A DNA stretch of 64,000 bases, from the NCBI RefSeq assembly GCF_958979055.1, contig NC_084889.1:3736761-3800760 (forward strand). Reading direction: 5' to 3'. The DNA comes from Alnus glutinosa. Lineage: Eukaryota; Streptophyta; Magnoliopsida; Fagales; Betulaceae. The translations under genes were made by a program, and so were the position numbers. Positions 1 to 10,764 of this stretch are shown in pieces. Within the stretch, counting starts at the first letter, position 1; every line of letters starts with the position of its first letter. The notes beneath the pieces were generated by a model. That model worked only from the letters and a program-made list of their open reading frames with translations, was not told the DNA's origin and did no database searches.

Positions 1-1658
1 TATTTGGGTCACTAGTGGCTTAAGCTTGTCGGGTCACAAAGTGGCTGAACTTGTTTTGGAGTGTGGACCTTCTTCTTGGGCAAGTATTTCCTGGGACTTA
101 CATGAGTCCTCCAATTATCTTAGATGATTAGTAAATCCATCCATGAGATTTTTGAAATGTGTGCCCCTGAGGCCGCGAACGGGCCTTAATTGGATTATTT
201 GGTGGTGAAGTAATTGGGTCATACATGAACATTTATTATTTATTTATAACCATCAAATATAAATTTATATGAAAATATAATTTTTAAAAACGCAGTTAAA
301 TGTTTGGCAAAATGACAGTTTGATCTTTAAAATTGTACGTTTTTTTTTTCTTTTTTTAAAAAAATTCATTTGCCTGCAATTTGAAAATACATATTTTTTG
401 CATTTTCAAATCACAAATTTTCAAAAACGCAGGCCTTTTTTTTTTCGGGGGAAGGGGAAGGGGGGGTTTAATTTAAAATCGCACAATTTATCTACGAAAT
501 CATATTGCTAAATGCATCCTAAATACTGTAAAATTTAATTTGAACCATAAAATAATGAAATGGAAAGGATCCTAATTGTTTGGAGTCCTTTGTTACTATT
601 GAAGGGCCAATTAATACCAAATTAAAGGGAAAATTCAATTACCCCTAATGTTTCGGCACTTCATACCCTTAAAGTTTAAAAAGTTGCAATGTCGAATCCA
701 TATGTTTCAGAATTTTGTAATTTTACCCATATCGTTAAGGTTTAAAGTTAAATAAGATGATACACATGTAAAATATCTCTCTTATACCCCTGTAAGCCTA
801 CCCATCCTTGGTTAAAATTTGTACCAGCTCATTAGTTCAACTGGTTGCATATATTTATTGACCAATGTGTGTGTATATAATATTTGTAAGTGATGGGATA
901 TGAACCCATGAAATTTGCTTTATAATGAACGTATTTTTGTTGTTGTACGTTGGGTACACATAGTGAAGATATATATGGATTCTTCAAAAAAACACACAAT
1001 ATATATAATTGCATTCAATTATTAGATTATGTAATGAAGATATATATGGATTCTTCAAAATGTATGTACATCTATGCTCAAAGAAACATGCATTGATTAA
1101 CGAGGATGACAATTCTGTTTATGGTGGCACTTTCCATGGTGTTAGCATTTTCACTATTTGATATGTAAAATCTAATACCGATCATGAAATGGAGAGGATC
1201 ATGATTAGTTGTTATATGAACATCACAAAAACCCTAAACACTATCCTGATATATTTTGTAAGCTAGTAATCACCCTAATATATTTGGTTTTTCGTAAGTA
1301 GAAGCTGCTATGATTACGCCTAAATAGAGTCGATACGGCTCATCTCCCCCAACCCTTTTTGGCTTCGAAAAAGAAAAAAAAAGATGATGCTTGTTTGCTT
1401 GGGAAGATTTAAACCAATTGCGTGCTTCATGGTGTAAGCATATCTGTAACAACTTGAAACATGGTAAACCCAAAAAAATCAAGATTAAAACTCCTGTTGA
1501 AAACTTTTTTCGGAAAATGTTGAAAAAAATGATATTTTTATTTTTCCTTTTCTTTGGATGGAAGAAAGGAACTTCATAAACAAAAGGGTTTCAGTTCTTT
1601 AAAGATATATACGAGAGATTTGGGGGTACTTTGCCAAAAGCCTTTAACTCCCCAAAAA
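1..1658. other. A/T-rich intergenic DNA, no gene
   Basis: No coding exon is recognisable on either strand; the short open frames are low-complexity translations of T- and A-rich sequence. The stretch holds homopolymer runs (for example near 340-360 and 430-445) and a short tRNA-like relic listed separately. The last 150 bases are probably the 5' leader of the first gene, because they sit directly before its start codon. Confidence 0.6.
826..920 (+). repeat. Possible tRNA-derived SINE head (relic)
   Basis: An A-box-like stretch (TTAGTTCAACTGGTTG near 832-847) is followed about 50 bases later by a B-box-like stretch (GGATATGAACCCATG near 896-910). That spacing and order fit the RNA polymerase III promoter of a plant tRNA-derived SINE. 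No clear 3' tail or target-site duplication was seen, so this may be only a fragment. Confidence 0.35.
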
Positions 1659-4600
1659 ATGGAGTTGCAGTTCGTTTACCAGGGGCTTCCCGCACTGAAA
1701 TCTGGATTATCAACACATCGATCAATGTCCCATGACTCCCATGTAAGTAAATTTCCTAATTAAGGTAATTAAATAATTATTTCATTCTCACTTTTAATCA
1801 ATTACTCATTTCTAGTTGTTAATTCTCAAGGTTTCTTCAACTCGGGTTGGATTCAGGGATCAAAGAGTTAAGTTTGGAATTGCGTTAAAATGTAAGCATT
1901 TTTTATTTAGTAGTGAATTTTTTTATTTAAAAATTTTTTTTATACTAAAAATTCTCTCTATATCATTATTCTTAATACTCACGCGCATCTAGTTGAACTA
2001 CAACATATTATTTCTTAATGAATTTAGAATTCATAGAATTTATTTATATATTTAAACCGTATCGAGAAGCCTTATCCGATCATATCTTAGCTAGTAGCCG
2101 GACCAAAATACATAAAAAAAAAAATAAATAAAAAAATTACTTTTAACAGCCTCATTATTTTAATTAAAAAAAAATTAGTAAGCGATCAGTACCCACCAAA
2201 TCATTCCTAATCTTGTCATTATCTTGAGATTTACAATTCTTTATATTATACATCTTTATGACCTATAAATAGGCATTTTTAATATTTTATTGTGTAATCA
2301 AACAAGTCAACATAGTCAAAATGTAGATTTTAAATCACCTCAAATTTCTTGTACTATTTCTCTCATAAATCTTATTTTATTATTATTTTTTTCTTGTTTT
2401 GTTGAAATTAAATTCAAATTGATTTTCGAAGCATTTTGCTTCTTCTCACCATAGAGAACAAAATTGCCAGGAAATTGGAAAATTAGAAACCAAAGATCCA
2501 ACAATAATTTAATTTTCTGAAGAAGTCACTGATGTGTTAAAAAAAAAAAAAAAAATGTGTGACAAAGATTTCCTCCGACCCAATCTATAAAATAGCCAAC
2601 TCTTTTAATGATATTAAAAAAAATATGTATTTCTCATATGCTAATTAAAATATAATGTATTTCTCACATGTTAAGAAACATGACAAATTTACAGATTCAA
2701 TTAGAGAAAATTCTTTTAACCCAATTTGTGTTAGAAAGCAATTTAGTTCTATAAAACCTTAATTAAGAGGAATCAGTGTAATTTTTCCTTTGCCTTTTGC
2801 TTTCTCAGCACATTTGATGCCTGATTTGAAGGGGATATTTAGAGGGCCTTCACTGCCCAGCAAAAAGCGAGGAGCTATTTTATGTGCTTCTGATGTGGAT
2901 GCCAGTGGATCTGAGGGAATGGAGCCAAGCCAAGATAAATCGTGTCTCATTCCATTATATGGGTTGACTCACCAGTTGGTAGGAGAAGAGAGATTGCAGG
3001 CAGGCTGTGGGAACCAATACAAGGGCTCCTGTCTTTGGGTTTTAGCCCCTATCTCACTGATATTATTCTTATTTCTTCCTAGACTTTACATTGCCCCTGC
3101 AATTAAGGCTCTCCAGCCTATCCACAAGGACAATTTCCTATCAAGTACGTGACCTTTCCTAGTTGTCTGTGAGACAGAAATGTTTATCTTATTTTTATCC
3201 TATTTTGTGTAGCGACAAAACTAGCTTATGACTTAGTGGCTTCAGCATCCCAAATTTTTTAAAAAATCTTTCAAAAACGTGTGTTTTATGAGGTAGATCC
3301 TCCAAAATTAATTTCATCTTACCCACTACACTAAATTTTTTTGGTTTCGTCTTTATTAATGTGGCACTGACAATCTACCATTATTATTAAAAAAAAAAAA
3401 ATCATCAGTTGATATGACATTGCTACATCATTAAAAAGATGAGATAAAAGAAAAGTGGGTACAATTAATTATGGTGCATAAAGATTGTGGACAAAACACG
3501 AAAAGGCATTAGAGAATTGTTTTATCTTTGGAATGTTTTGATAATTATTTTTTAAAATGTGGGATCACATTTGAAAAGGTATATTGTTTGTGGGGCTTAC
3601 TTGTGAAAATTTGTTTGAATAATAATTACTTTTAAAAAGTATTTTTGTGACAGTTAGAAAGTTCCACGTAGTTGTTCAAAACATCTGGCCGCGACCGCCA
3701 AACCGTTCGGACGGGTGCACGGCGACAACTAGGACAAACCTATATATTTTGAGGAGTGATTAGTGCATAACAGTTGTGCAACTGTTGTGTACCATTTTAG
3801 AGACATAAGATGGGTCTCACGTGTGATCCATGTTAAGGAACTCACCACATAGGACCCACCTCATGTCTCTAAGATCTTGCAAAACAATTGTACAACTATT
3901 GTGTAAGAGTCATTTTCTATATATTTTTGTCATTATTTGACGAATTTAAGTTCTGATATATTGTTGTTCATACTTATCTTGTTTATGCATTATACATACT
4001 GAATTAAGTCCTACTAATCATTTTGATGCACGCCAAATTGTTATTCAGCAATTGGAGCTTCATTATCTCTCGAGGCACCATTCTACATTGGTCTTGCAAT
4101 ATTCCTCCGAGTAACCGAGCATGTTCAGCAGCCATATCTGAAGTTCGGCTCTAATGGGTGGGGTCTCATCACAGGCTTCAGAGGGCACTTGGCATCTGCT
4201 TTCCTCGTAATGGGCTTCAAGGTCATCGTCCCTCTCTTTGCTTCGCGTTTAGCCTGGGATCTGGTTGATCCGCCAGCCAGGGTTGCACTGGTTAGTCTTG
4301 TAGTTAACTGTGTTGCTCAGCTTGTATTTGAAAGAAGTCTTCACAAGCGTGGATGGTCCTGTTGGCCCTTGGTTCCTATAATCTTCGAGGTATATATATG
4401 ACTTCCATTGATTCCAATGCATGCTTCCCTACATATTCAACCAAAACCATGGCTTTAATTTGATGGATTTGAGTTCATTTGGCAGGTCTATAGACTTTAT
4501 CAGTTGACAGAAACTGGTCATTATATTGAGAGGTTGATCTTGTCAAAGCAGCAACGCTATGGATCCATAGAAGTTATAATCATTATGAGTCTGCTGTATG

Positions 4601-4695
4601 GTGTGATGGTGATTCTCCGAGTTCTTGCTGTGGTCTGCCTCTGGTCTTTGATCACTTTTTTAATGAGGATTTTCCCTTCTAGACCTGTAGCATAA
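1659..4695 (+). CDS. Multi-pass plastid-type membrane protein, tandem copy 1
   Basis: Five exons join in phase with GT-AG borders: 1659-1742, 1831-1891, 2809-3144, 4049-4389 and 4486-4695. They give 343 residues ending in a TAA stop. The protein is a close paralogue of the next gene (same exon phases, same GLTHQLV, FYIGLA, RWGLITG-like, WPLVPIIFEVYRLYQLT and VVCLWSLITFL blocks). The N-terminus is Ser/Leu-rich without acidic residues, like a transit peptide; this is inferred. Several hydrophobic segments follow, at about residue 130 and throughout exons 4-5, so it is an integral membrane protein. The family appears plant-wide but I cannot assign a reaction. Compared with copy 2, the soluble linker in exon 3 is shorter by about 15 residues and the sequence is more diverged. 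No stop or frame break was found, so it is probably a functional duplicate rather than a pseudogene. Confidence 0.85.
2570..2760. mobile_element. MITE-like element in intron 2 of copy 1
   Basis: The left side reads TTTCCTCCGACCCAATCTAT near 2569-2588 and the right side contains a roughly inverted counterpart around 2700-2735. Between them are two related ATGTATTTCTCA(T/C)ATG stretches. The ends and interior resemble the element at 32.1 kb. No coding capacity. Class is inferred from structure only. Confidence 0.4.
3745..3925. mobile_element. Hairpin MITE in intron 3 of copy 1
   Basis: The two halves are imperfect inverted repeats. TTTAGAGACATAAGATGGGT on the left faces CCCACCTCATGTCTCTAAGA on the right, and CAGTTGTGCAACTGTTGTGT faces ACAATTGTACAACTATTGTG. 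The whole unit can fold into a hairpin of about 170 bases without coding potential, as expected for a non-autonomous DNA transposon. A related hairpin lies near 17.3 kb. Confidence 0.6.
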
Positions 4696-4841
4696 AAGAA
4701 CTGTTCTATTGTTTTGGGGCAAATATTCTAGTTTCTGCACAATCTAACACTTGCCAAGTTGCCATCCTTAGTATAGTTATGGAATCTACTCATTACTTGA
4801 GTAGGCTTGATGCTGGTTGCTTGTTTGCTGCCTAAAACATA

Positions 4842-4975
4842 CGAGATATGTTATTTGTACATGCGTTCGTATTTTGTGTGAGACCTATACATATGAGACT
4901 ATGTAACATACATAAATTATACACCAAATACAAGTGTATACAAAAAAGTATGTACAAATATCATTTGTCAAAACA
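4842..4975. mobile_element. Short hairpin element downstream of copy 1
   Basis: GATATGTTATTTGTACATGC at the left is mirrored by GTATGTACAAATATCATTTG at the right, and TTCGTATTTTGTGTG by ACACCAAATACAAG inside. It is about 130 bases long, A/T rich and non-coding, which suggests a MITE. It lies just beyond the 3' end of copy 1 and may sit in its 3' UTR. Confidence 0.5.
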
Positions 4976-5450
4976 TGCATTGTAAATAAACGGTGGGATT
5001 GGATCCTAATTTCCTTATACGACAATAAGAGACATGGATAAAGTTTTTCTGTAAATTGAATTGAAATAATTTTTTTTTTTTAATCAATTCACATGTCAAT
5101 TTAATAAATTGAATTGTATAAAATTATTCTAATATAATTTGAAGGAAAATTTTGTAAAAAAAAAAATTCATTAGTTGAATTTATGGTAAGATTAATTCTC
5201 ATTGTCCTTTATATAGTTCACATCTTTGAAAGTCTAGAAAAGATTGGATCAACTGGTTGAACCCAGTGGTATTTTTAAGCCTTTTTTTTTTTTTTTTGTC
5301 CTCCTATTCAAAATTTAATAGTAAAAAAGAAAGAGAAAAAGAAACGGGATTCATAAATCATAGACGAAAGAAAGGGTTTAAGGTGTTGAATCAGATAAAA
5401 CGACTAAACGAAAACGAGTCGTGCTCTGCTAAAACCCTAAACCCCTGAAA

Positions 5451-5972
5451 ATGGAGCTACAATCCGTTTGTCGTGGGTTTCCCGCCCCAAAGCTGGGATT
5501 ATCCGCAAATCGCTTAGTCTCTCATCAATTTGTAAGTACCTTTAGCGTTTCCTTCGTTGAAGATTTCTCTTCAAAGTTGCTCTCACTTTTAATGCTTTGA
5601 TTGTTTCCATTTGTTGACTCTTTTAAGGTTTCCGCAAGTCAGGTTGGATTGAGGGATAAAAGAGTTCGGGTTGGTATTGCGTCGAATTGTGAGTATTTTT
5701 TTAGGTGCTGTTTGGTTGTTGGGAAAACTTTGGCTAAAGAAAGGGAAAAAGAAAAAAAAAAAAATTGCTTGTGTTTTGATATTATTTGGTATCTTGAAAT
5801 GTATACCTCGTCCAGTAATGGGCTTTGCTGAATTGACCTCTTTCTCTGCTGAATTAAGCCCTCGAGAATTTGTTTTCTTTTCCTTTCTTTCATGAAAACA
5901 AAACCGAGGTTTTGTCATTTTTGTTCTACCTTCTAAAACTTTTTTCTTTTTCTTCTTCTTTTTCCTCTTCTT

Positions 5973-6003
<31 letters not shown>

Positions 6004-7980
6004 TTTTTTTTATTTTTTTTTTTATTTTTTTTTTTTTTTGTAAAAAAAAAAAAAAATCTGTTATGTACCAGCACATTTGATGATTGGTTTGAAGAGGGTG
6101 TTTAAGAAGTCTTTGGTGCCGAGCTTGAAAAGAGGAGCTATTGTATGTGCTGCTAAATCTAACCCAGATGCTAAGTTGGAATTTTCGGGGAGGGAGAGTT
6201 CTGATTCTGGAGTGCCTGTTAGTGGGTTTAACGGTGTGGAGCCATTTCGTGGTAAATCGGGTTCGATTTCATTTTCGGGGTTGACTCACCAGTTGGTAGA
6301 GGAAGGGAAATTGCAGTCAGCCCCTTTTAAAGAAGAGAAGGGCTCCTTTGTTTGGGTTTTAGCCCCTATCGCATTGATATCATCTTTGATTCTTCCGCAA
6401 TTCTTCCTTGCTAATGCAATTGAGGCTATCCTGCAGGACATGCTTCTCGTAGGTATTTGTTTTGAACTGAGTTCTTACTTGCTATGATGTTCTCTACCTT
6501 TGAACTTGTGACCTTGTGTGTGAAATTCATACAAAATAACTACAGAGAAAATGACGTCAATATAACTTCTTTTCTTTTTTTTTTCAATTGCTCTCCTATG
6601 ATGCCTGATTAATGACTTAGTGATGTCTTCTTGTTTGCCTTTATCAGCTAAACTGTTGCAGGTTTTTTTCTATTACGTCAGATTATATTGTGTGGCATGT
6701 TTCAAGTTCTAATAATTAATTGTGGTCAAGGGTCAATTGTGAGAAGTAGTGACTTGGTGTTTTTTTCTTCTTTGTTGGATGATATGTAATAAGTGACTGG
6801 CCTTGCACTATCTAATCATGTTTTTCCAATTCAACACAAATGAACATACCTTTTCAATTCATGGCTTTTAAAGGAAGGAGATGCTAGAAGATGAGTGGAT
6901 GTGATGGCAAGGAGAAGGCCTTGTAGGCTTCTTTTAAGGTGCTTAGGTGATAACATAAGACATAATGGTATTTTATCTGATATATCTTGTGGGCATGAAT
7001 TTAGGATGATGGCTAGTGCATACCGGGGGTAAGATTTATTGATGAAAAGTTTTCATCCTTAGAGTAAAGAGGCTGTTTTTTTTTCTTCTATCAAAGGCTT
7101 TCGTTGTTTCTTTATTTTGGACCAAAGTTTGATCTTTTGGTTAAAAGGATTTTTTTTTTTTTAGTTCACAAAACTGATGTGCTTCCGCTTTTCAATCCTG
7201 TGTTAATCTAGAGTAAAAAATGTTATAACATTCCACATGATTTTTTTCATAGCCGTGTGACCTTGTGGCTTCGTTGTGCGTGTGTGTTTGGAAAAGTAGG
7301 GTCAAAATTATGCTAATATTTCCATGTCAATTGTTATGCAGAAATGGTGACTTCTCTATTATTCGAGGTCCTGTTTTACATTGGTCTTGCAACTTTCCTG
7401 CTAGTAACTGACCATGTTCAAAGGCCATATCTGCAATTTAGCCCAAAGAGGTGGGGTCTCATCACAGGTCTCAGAGGATACTTAACATGTTCTTTCTTCA
7501 CAACAGGCTTCAAGGTCATGGCCCCTCTCTTTGCTGTGTATGTAACCTGGCCAATTATTGGCCTGCCGGGCCTGGTTTCGGCGGTTCCTTTTCTAATTGG
7601 CTTTGTTGTTCAACTTGCATTTGAGAAGCGTCTTGACAAGCGTGGATCGTCTATTTGGCCCTTGGTTCCTATAATTTTCGAGGTATATGATTTTTGTTGT
7701 TTCAAATGCCTCCTTATGTAGCCAAAATCAGGGTTTTGATGGATTTGAATTAATTTTGCAGGTCTATAGACTTTATCAGTTGACAAAAGCTGCTTATTTT
7801 ATTGAGAGGTGTGTTTTCACATTGAAGGGGCTTCCTACTTCTCCAGAATTGCTAGAAAGAAGTGGTGCCCTCTTTGGCATGATAGTGACTTTCCAAGTTC
7901 TAGGTGTGGTCTGCCTCTGGTCGTTGATAACATTTCTTTTAAGGCTTTTCCCTTCTAGACCTGTAGTAGAGAACTACTGA
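5451..7980 (+). CDS. Multi-pass plastid-type membrane protein, tandem copy 2
   Basis: Five exons join in phase: 5451-5531, 5628-5688, 6072-6452, 7342-7682 and 7762-7980, giving 360 residues ending at TGA. The exon 3 donor must be the GT at 6453, because the nearer GT at 6449 would put a stop at the start of exon 4. The first 70 residues look like a plastid transit region. A soluble acidic/Ser-rich linker follows, then hydrophobic segments: FVWVLAPIALISSLIL, then FYIGLATFLLVTD, two in the rest of exon 4, and one near the C-terminus (VVCLWSLITFLLRLF). The function is unknown to me; it resembles conserved uncharacterised plant membrane proteins. A telo-box-like AAACCCTAA-type stretch lies 10-20 bases before the ATG. 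The tandem partner is immediately upstream in the same orientation, with all exon phases conserved. Confidence 0.9.
5939..6058. repeat. TTC/T-rich microsatellite in intron 2
   Basis: A run of TTC triplets (about 5967-6001) is followed by T-rich and A-rich homopolymer sequence ending just before the exon 3 acceptor at 6071. It extends the polypyrimidine tract of that acceptor and explains the lysine-rich open frame on the other strand. Confidence 0.9.
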
Positions 7981-9359
7981 TGGATGCTGTATATTTTTTA
8001 CTCTTTACAGTTTGGATAGAAATTTTCTCCAAACGGGGTTGGAGGATTTTCTTTCAACCCAGCCTCTAAAATTGTCACATCTCTTAGTATGTGAGAAGAG
8101 AAGCACATGTTTTTTAATAGTTTTTGTGCTTATTCGAGTAATTTACAATCTCATACATGTTTAGTTGTAGAATCTACTCCATTGGCTATGTAGGCCTGAT
8201 GCAAGTTTGTGTTCCTCTAGACAAGTAACATAAGCACTTGATTTGTTGAATGACTCATCATTGATAAGCACTTGATATAATCAAAAACTTTGTTAGGTTA
8301 GGTGATCCAAGATAAGTGAATGGTAAATAGAATATTGATATCATGTGATTCATGTCGGCTACTAGGTGGTATATCAGCTTTGGAGTGCATGTATCCACAG
8401 AGAAAAGCCCAACGAAGCTTTGTTTCAGAAGGCCAAAACAGCCTCCATTAAAGCCTACGCGCCTGAGTAACGCTCAGTAGTTTGATTGCTGTCTTTGGAA
8501 AATGGGAAGAATTGCCATTTTCAAACTAGTTTATGGCTATATCTTTTTTCCAGGTTCGGAAATCCTGGTTGATAAGGTTTGCTACTAATGTTCGAGATTC
8601 CGGACAGCAATAACCGTGCTTATCCTTGTAGTAAAGAAATAAAAAGACAATTAATTCAAATTCAAATGGACTAATCCGGGGAAAATCTTGAACCAGAGAA
8701 TACTTAGACATGAATGCTCGATCCGGACAGGAGGTGATGAAACCTTTTATTGTCTATTACAAGAATCTCCACAAATCCTCAGTTCTTGAAGATCTTTAGG
8801 TTCCAGGAGATGTACTGATAGCCCTTCACTGTGAGTCTGTGATATAGCAATGCCTTCTCTTTTGCTTCTTGCTCAAGATCATGTAACACGACTGGTGTCT
8901 GGGACATAGCTCTCCCTTCACCTCCTCAGCCTTTCGCAACTATTGCTCTTTTGTGGATTTACTTTCTTTTGGTTTGAAACCAGAGTGTCCATTACTTCCT
9001 TTTTATTACTGAAAGTCCATTTGACCTTGCAATTCGCATGTCAAATGTGCGTTTTTAAAAAAAATCACGAAAAATATTTAGTTTAAAAGTGCATTTTTTT
9101 TAAAAAAAATAAAAATAAAAATAAAGGTTTGAAAATGTGAAAAATTAATGTTTTTAAATCGCAAGCAAAAGACTCCATTTCTTGCTGAAAAGGGCTGTCC
9201 CTTCATGCTTTGTAGTTTGCTTCCTTATTTCAAAGTACTTGAAAAAAAAAAAAAAAAAAAATTGCAGGCAAGCATTTAACTGCATTTTTCTTCTGCTTCA
9301 AAATTATTCGTTGACAAACTCCATTCTTCTTCTCTTGAAATATCTTCATTCTAATGTTT
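7981..9359. other. Intergenic region between copy 2 and the PPR-uS11 locus
   Basis: No gene is recognisable. The first 180 bases hold a MITE-like end (separate entry) that may be in the 3' UTR of copy 2. The rest is unique-looking A/T-rich sequence with A and T runs near 9060-9120 and 9240-9260. A 61-residue minus-strand frame near 8.5-8.7 kb resembles nothing I know. Confidence 0.5.
8020..8160. mobile_element. Truncated MITE-like end, same family as 32.1 kb
   Basis: AAATTTTCTCCAAACGGGGT near 8021-8040 followed by TTCTTTCAACCC resembles the left end of the element at 32.1 kb (TTTCCTCCAAACTAGGTTG). It also shares an inner segment around CACATCTCTTAGTATGTGAG and GCACATGTTTTTT. A clear right terminal inverted repeat was not found, so the copy is probably truncated. 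Confidence 0.35.
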
Positions 9360-10764
9360 TTATACACGTCTTTTTTTAGGGGGCCTGCAACCATTATGTG
9401 GCATTGGGGTTACATCTCGAATGAAACTCAAGAATATACCACTTCGACGTATAGCTCTAAGAGCCGCATCTCTTCCAAGACCAGGGCCCTTTATCATGAC
9501 CTCTGCTCGCTGCAAACCTTGCTTCGCCGCCATCTGAATAGCATCTCTTGCCGCAGTTTCAGCAGCAAATGGTGTTCCTCTTTTTGTACCCTCGAAAAAA
9601 AACCAGCAGAGGATGAAGAAAACACCTGGCCACGCAGATCAGTAACAGTTACAACAGTATTGTTGAATGTTGCTAGGACATGAATGACTCCTTTTGGTAC
9701 TTTGCGTGCAATCTTAGCAGGTTTCTTCTCTCCACGCTTATGTGAATTCTTTCGGTCCCAACTTGGTTTGTATTTAGCTTTCCTTGTACTTTTGTCGTTC
9801 GAACCAGAAGGAGATTTCCGTTTGTCAAGCTTCCCTTTTCTTTCAATTGGAAAATGTTTCTGTAGTGTTTCCCTAACAACTGAACTTGGCTCAATCGGCA
9901 TATTTGCAATAAACTCCTGTGCCTCGGCTATCTTCCGTGCCCTTCCAAGAAGATCAACTATGGCCACGTAATGCTCCATGGAAGGAATAATCCCGTAGTC
10001 CCTGCTCATTGACACAAAATGTTTTTGCCCGTCCTTAACTTCCCCTAAGCATCCACACGCCATAATAATACCAAGAACAGTAGACCCATCAGGCTTTACT
10101 CCATCTTTCTTCATCCGGGAAAATACTGCCAAAGCTTCTTCTCCTTCCCCATTTTCTGCCAAACCAATCAGCATCCTATTCCAAGAATCCAAGTCTCTCT
10201 CAGGCATTTGCTCAAACACGCTTCTTGCAGTCCTTGTATCACCCCATTTACAGTACACCTGCACCAGCTTGTTAAATACAACAGTACTGGCTTCTGATAG
10301 AGACCTCGTTGCATAGTCAATGACCCTTTTCGCAGCTCCTACCAACTTCCTAACCTCACACACTTGCAGCAATTTCACAAGGTCAAGCGAGTCAACAAGA
10401 ACTCCGTTCTTTTCCATTTCACCCATGGCTTCAAGAGCTGATTCCACTTTTCCTTCTCTGCATAAACGCTTGAAATCCAAGCTTGACCGCTTATTTTCTT
10501 GGGCACGGATGGGTTCTTGAGGAGAAACCCTTAAACCACCATTAGATCCTTCTTCGCCTTGCCACCAAAAGCGCTGAAAAACTCGTGATTGACACATACA
10601 CGTACACCCACCAGTTTCTGAAGCGAGAGCCATGGAGGACTGAAGCGAGAGCTCTCAACTGGACGTGTAGTCAAACTTCCAACTCTAGGGTGTGAGTAGA
10701 AGCTTCCACTACAAGCAGTTCTATTTACTGCAGAAAAAGACATGATTCCTCTGACGGCAGCCAT
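9360..10764 (-). pseudogene. PPR - plastid-type ribosomal protein uS11 chimeric locus, frame broken
   Basis: One 379-residue open frame (ATG at 10633 down to 9494) starts with a PPR protein. Residues about 51-258 match the PPR part of the MEF8/At2g15690-like group ([45 protein letters not shown]), but there is no DYW deaminase domain after ETLQK. A Lys/Arg/Ser-rich linker (259-307) leads straight into uS11 ([28 protein letters not shown]). At a run of eight A on the plus strand (9595-9602) the frame is lost. The remaining uS11 continues in another frame to a natural stop at 9360-9362, with [35 protein letters not shown] and the canonical C-terminus [18 protein letters not shown]. That wording is plastid-type uS11. 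Plastid homologues have 12 nt where this has 8, so a real deletion or an assembly error are both possible. A further presequence-like frame lies at the 5' end (separate entry). Confidence 0.8.
10531..10764 (-). other. Presequence-like 5' frame of the PPR-uS11 locus
   Basis: From the ATG at 10764 a frame opens with MAAVRGIMSFSAVNRTACSG and continues Ser/Arg-rich and almost free of acidic residues for about 50 codons, as in mitochondrial or plastid targeting peptides. It is not in the PPR frame; the two overlap between 10633 and 10531. A GT donor-like site (CTG/GTGGGT) occurs in phase 0 after the residues SLQKL. The only nearby phase-compatible acceptor would make a 38-nt intron, too short for plants. 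Hence there is either a frameshift here, a long intron to a more distant acceptor, or the PPR protein starts at 10633. Confidence 0.55.

Noticed and set aside
5589-6074. Lys-rich minus-strand frame
   Set aside because: It is the translation of the TTC/T-rich microsatellite in an intron.
9360-9900. Plain nuclear copy of plastid DNA covering rps11
   Set aside because: Flanking plastid genes are absent, the N-terminal uS11 part is diverged, and it continues in frame from a PPR protein through a new basic linker, so it is not a simple plastid DNA insert.
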